DNA of 64,000 bases. Source: Candidatus Poribacteria bacterium (GTDB taxonomy: Bacteria; Poribacteria; WGA-4E; WGA-3G). Numbering within the stretch: the stretch's first letter is position 1; every line of letters begins with the position of its first letter. The DNA is taken from contig JAPPFM010000056.1 of NCBI GenBank assembly GCA_028821605.1, positions 252,988 through 316,987 of the forward strand, in the 5' to 3' direction. A model generated the notes under the pieces. The model saw nothing but the letters and a program-made list of their open reading frames with translations. It did not search any database and was not told the origin of the DNA. This document shows positions 59,838-64,000 of this stretch, one piece after another. The translations under genes were made by a program, and so were the position numbers.

Positions 59838-62270
59838 ATGGGGAAAATTATGACTGCGAAATACGATTCCACAGACTTTTGGTATACATATCTTAACTCA
59901 CTTGAAAACCACGGTCTTGTGTCAAGGAATGCCATGGAAATAGACGAGAAGACCCAAGAGAAACTTCTCGCTTACCTGAAAATAAAGATTGAAGAGGGTG
60001 TCTCTGACCGACAAACGACTCTTCCTCCCGGACTCCATGATTACTTTTGGCGTTTTCCGAAAGAGATGCTACCCAAACTACGAATGTTAGCCGAAAGCGT
60101 TCTTGAAACAGACTCAGACAACGGCGCGGCAACTGCATTGTTGGCAATGATAGCATCTACTTGTAGGGAGTCCGAATATCAGTTTCTTTTACAGAAAGCA
60201 GGGGCATTGATCTCAAAGGACCCTTGTATGAATTTGTTTCTGATTGACCAGTACAGGAAAAGTCACGGTTTCTTTGGAGATACTGATGAACAAGAGAAAG
60301 TGATTACCGCGCTTGAAAACCTATATGAGTGGGCAAAGCAACAAGAGGATACACCATACTATCAAGATGCGAAATTTGCCTACCAGCGGCACAGAATAAC
60401 TCCGTACGTAGTCTATCAGCGACTCAAAGCATCCAAAGCGAACTTTGAAACGTCAGACCGAATTGAGCAATTCAGAGCCTTAATTGAAGAATGTAGAACC
60501 CTGATTAAGAGATGTAGAACCTTGATACCTGAGGAGCAGGCAGCGTTTCAGAAAGAATTGATTCAAGAATCGGCTAACGAGTGTAACTTGGGCAATGAAA
60601 CCACCGAAAACACAGATTTTTGGAATACCTACCTTGATTCACTGGAGAACCGTGGACTTTCAACGCCTTGGTGGGAACTCACCCCGAAGGTTCAGGAACA
60701 ACTTTTGGATTATTTCAAAAGGAGGATTGAAGCAGGCGTTGTTGACGGCAAAACGACACTGCCGCCGCAACTCCCTGAGTACGTTTCACGTTTCCCTGAA
60801 GCGATGTGTTTAGAACTTCGAGAGTTCTCCGAAGAAGTGCTTGAAAAACAGCCAGACAACGGTGCAGCGGCAAAGATGTTAGCAATCATTGTCTGGGAAG
60901 ATAAACACGTCTTTAATGGTGAAAAAGACAGAGACCTTCTATTTCTTGAACAGGCGATGATGCAAGTTCCTAATGATGCGGAAATTTGTTTTTTTGCAAT
61001 TAGACATTACACTCATTACAATAAGTACTTGGATCCTTTGTTTGAATTGACGCTTACCGCACTCGAAAGGCTATTTAAAAGGGCAAAACAGCAAGATGAA
61101 TCTGAATTGTATCATTGGCTGACAAAACTTTACAAGGATGTAGGCAGAACGCCTTGTTATATCTATCGGGATTTTATGAGGAGTTCCGAGGAAAACGCCG
61201 AGCTGGTTGCGCGGTGTAAACGTCTGATTGTTGAAGCACAGCACACTTTTCAACAACGACTTGTACGCGAACCGGACGACTGGTACGCTTTACACGGACT
61301 TAGTGATATTTATGAGACGTTGGGTAAGACGGAATTAGCACAAAAATATCCGTGGACGGGTCATTCAGGATCAGAGGCTGTATGGAAACAGACAGCATGG
61401 GTTGGCAAAGAACTTCCCGATTTTTCAGCGGTGGCACTTGATGGCACACCGATTTCGCTCTCCGATTACCGAGGCAAAATGGTGCTTCTCAATTTCTGCG
61501 CAAAATGGTGTGGTTTTTGCGCGCCGGAGATGCCGTATATTAAAGAAGCATACGAACACCATCACAAGGATGGCTTTGACGTTATCGGCGTAAGTTTAGA
61601 CGAAAGTGAAGCGGAACTCCGCGAATTTATTGAGGCGCATAACATCCCGTGGATCCAGATTTTCGATGGTAAAGGGTCGGATAGTGAACTTGCGCGGTAT
61701 TTCGGCATTAAGAGCGTGCCATCACAATGGCTTATTGACCGAGATGGCAAGATTATCTCGGTTGAGACCAGAGGTGAACAACTCGGACAACTCATAAAGT
61801 GGACTGAACTCACACGAGTTGGGAACGTAGTACCAGACTTCTCGGCAGTCTCTGTAGATGGAAAGCCCATTTCGCTTTCGGCATACCGCGGGAAGGTTGT
61901 GCTGCTCTATTTTTGGAGGACGAGCGACTACTGTGAGCGAGAATTAAAGTGTGTGGACGCGGTTTATCAAAAATACCACAACAAAGGGTTTGAGGTTATC
62001 GGTGTTGACGTTGCAGGATGGAGCAACGAAGAAGCACTACGCACCTATATCCGCGAGAAGGGCTATCCGGGACAGCACATCTACGATGGAAGTGGATGGA
62101 ACGGTCCACTCGCCCAACAATTCGGCATCGGCTCAAGCGAACAAATTCCGGCAGTTGTGCTGATTGATGCCGATGGAAAGGTCATCAAGGCACGAAGTGG
62201 CAGAGTTCATTCTCCTGAAATTTGGAGCACGAGGTTGGCAACAATTGTGAACTCCCTTCTGTCGTGCTAA
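59838..62270 (+). CDS. Cytoplasmic fusion: two helical repeats plus two thioredoxin-like (TlpA/AhpC-type) domains
   Basis: 810 residues. Two homologous helical halves (about 13-255 and 260-505) open with DFW-x-TYL-x-SLEN-x-GL and continue TTLPP-x-L-x-[DE]-Y...RFP, with TPR-like helices at the ends. Then two thioredoxin-fold domains (about 525-655 and 660-810), each starting with a VGNVVPDFSAVSVDGKPISL-like strand. The first has an active CxxC, CAKWCGFC (C558, C561). In the second the site reads TSDYC, so the first Cys is Ser and only one Cys remains. Unlike TlpA, there is no signal peptide. The protein ends at the bidirectional terminator and is last in the ECF locus. A redox partner of the ferredoxins is possible. 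Confidence 0.75.
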   Translation: MGKIMTAKYDSTDFWYTYLNSLENHGLVSRNAMEIDEKTQEKLLAYLKIKIEEGVSDRQTTLPPGLHDYFWRFPKEMLPKLRMLAESVLETDSDNGAATALLAMIASTCRESEYQFLLQKAGALISKDPCMNLFLIDQYRKSHGFFGDTDEQEKVITALENLYEWAKQQEDTPYYQDAKFAYQRHRITPYVVYQRLKASKANFETSDRIEQFRALIEECRTLIKRCRTLIPEEQAAFQKELIQESANECNLGNETTENTDFWNTYLDSLENRGLSTPWWELTPKVQEQLLDYFKRRIEAGVVDGKTTLPPQLPEYVSRFPEAMCLELREFSEEVLEKQPDNGAAAKMLAIIVWEDKHVFNGEKDRDLLFLEQAMMQVPNDAEICFFAIRHYTHYNKYLDPLFELTLTALERLFKRAKQQDESELYHWLTKLYKDVGRTPCYIYRDFMRSSEENAELVARCKRLIVEAQHTFQQRLVREPDDWYALHGLSDIYETLGKTELAQKYPWTGHSGSEAVWKQTAWVGKELPDFSAVALDGTPISLSDYRGKMVLLNFCAKWCGFCAPEMPYIKEAYEHHHKDGFDVIGVSLDESEAELREFIEAHNIPWIQIFDGKGSDSELARYFGIKSVPSQWLIDRDGKIISVETRGEQLGQLIKWTELTRVGNVVPDFSAVSVDGKPISLSAYRGKVVLLYFWRTSDYCERELKCVDAVYQKYHNKGFEVIGVDVAGWSNEEALRTYIREKGYPGQHIYDGSGWNGPLAQQFGIGSSEQIPAVVLIDADGKVIKARSGRVHSPEIWSTRLATIVNSLLSC

Positions 62271-62360
62271 AGCCTTAGGAAGTGCAAGTAATCGGTAATT
62301 CAATAACGTTTGTTCTATACAAGTTTCCGTCCCGAATTGGCGGGACTGGAAAGATAGTTT

Positions 62361-62400
62361 AAAAAAAGACAAGCCCCGTGAAGAGCGAGGCTTGTTTCTT
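62361..62400. terminator. Bidirectional intrinsic terminator
   Basis: ACAAGCC at 62369-62375 and GGCTTGT at 62389-62395 form a 7-bp stem. TTTCTTTT follows on the + strand and seven consecutive T follow on the minus strand (A62362-A62368 read in reverse). It should end both the ECF-locus transcript and the purA-tRNA transcript coming from the right. Just upstream is another hairpin, GTCCCG/CGGGAC, at 62329-62346. Confidence 0.8.
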
Positions 62401-62426
62401 TTCTGCGTTCTCTATTTACGCTAAAA

Positions 62427-62501
62427 TACCCCCGACGAGATTTGAACTCGTGTCGCCGCCGTGAAAGGGCGGTGTCCTTGGCCAGGCTAGACGACGGGGG
62501 C
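62427..62501 (-). tRNA. tRNA-Glu (anticodon TTC)
   Basis: 75-nt cloverleaf on the minus strand: acceptor GCCCCCG, D-arm CTAGCCTGGCCAAGG, anticodon loop CTTTCAC with TTC at 34-36, and T-arm GAGTTCAAATCTC. The 3' CCA is not encoded. The first acceptor pair is G-U. Confidence 0.93.
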
Positions 62502-62552
62502 ACAAAAATTTTAATTCTGTTCAATTCCACACTGGTTCGATTAAAAAGGAAA

Positions 62553-62625
62553 TGAGCCGTACAGGGATCGAACCTGTGACCACCTGATTAAAAGTCAGAT
62601 GCTCTACCAGCTGAGCTAACGGCTC
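62553..62625 (-). tRNA. tRNA-Lys (anticodon TTT)
   Basis: 73-nt cloverleaf on the minus strand: acceptor GAGCCGT/ACGGCTC, D-arm GCTCAGCTGGTAGAGC, anticodon loop CTTTTAA with TTT, and T-arm CAGGTTCGATCCCTG. The discriminator is A73; CCA is not encoded. It is 51 bp upstream of tRNA-Glu in the direction of transcription, so both are probably one transcript, possibly behind purA. Confidence 0.95.
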
Positions 62626-62717
62626 AGACTAACAACATTTAATGATACCATACTTTTGGGTAGATGTCAAATTAAACCCAAAAATTTAGAAAAAATTCAC
62701 ATTTATTAAGACGCACG

Positions 62718-63998
<1,281 letters not shown>

Positions 63999-64000
63999 AC

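Noticed and set aside
62427..62625. tRNA pair as an integration site for a genomic island
   Set aside because: No integrase, no direct repeat of a tRNA 3' end and ordinary genes on both sides.

Overview
The window is one gene-dense bacterial chromosomal segment. It holds about 57 protein genes, two tRNA genes, many short dispersed palindromes and no phage, plasmid or CRISPR module. The mix of L-fuconate dehydratase, HpcH-type aldolase, PhyH dioxygenase, sulfatase, LamG/CBM-like secreted proteins, dockerin protein, LarA/LarC pair and Ldh2 dehydrogenase is the profile I associate with Candidatus Poribacteria or a similar marine, particle- or host-associated heterotroph. That assignment is inference from gene content; no rRNA or other phylogenetic marker was aligned.

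Layout. 0-9 kb: sugar-acid and small-molecule catabolism (aldolase end, fuconate dehydratase, aldo/keto reductase, PhyH, Ldh2, TPP decarboxylase, HAD phosphatase) plus a cobalamin adenosyltransferase. Between them lies a nested insertion in a duplicated promoter (4.2-4.8 kb). 9-18 kb: secreted CBM9-like, jelly-roll and LamG proteins that share a C-terminal tail, mixed with a DUF815 ATPase, an aminotransferase, an S66 peptidase and a glycosyltransferase. 18-27 kb: LarA-like protein, MqnP-like prenyltransferase, sugar isomerase, sulfatase, a HicB/HicA pair with a frameshifted toxin, a GT2 and RecQ. 27-33 kb: two tandem MacB-type permeases, LarC and a primary-type sigma factor with a second, degenerate copy of region 2. 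33-46 kb: pentapeptide protein, ABC exporter with a Clp1-like kinase, SppA, an exopolysaccharide set (sugar transferase, CapD/FlaA1 dehydratase, glycosyltransferase), Trm112-like protein and SecA. 46-56.6 kb: envelope proteins, including an operon in which a two-gene secreted cassette is duplicated (B-A-B-A). 56.7-62.4 kb: an ECF sigma locus followed by two paralogous repeat proteins, twin ferredoxins and a double-thioredoxin fusion, closed by a bidirectional terminator. 62.4-64 kb: tRNA-Glu, tRNA-Lys and purA.

The most interesting signals are: (1) a shared C-terminal tail of the form V-x-P-x-x-K-L-x-T-x-W-x-x-L-K on five otherwise unrelated secreted proteins; (2) a two-block promoter motif with identical 15-nt spacing in front of both the ECF sigma gene and the adjacent repeat-protein gene, suggesting an autoregulated and apparently undescribed regulon; (3) the sigma factor with duplicated region 2; (4) the duplicated secreted cassette; (5) a 296-bp insertion with near-perfect inverted ends and an 8-bp target duplication. 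Duplication at every scale (domain, gene, cassette, promoter) recurs through the window.
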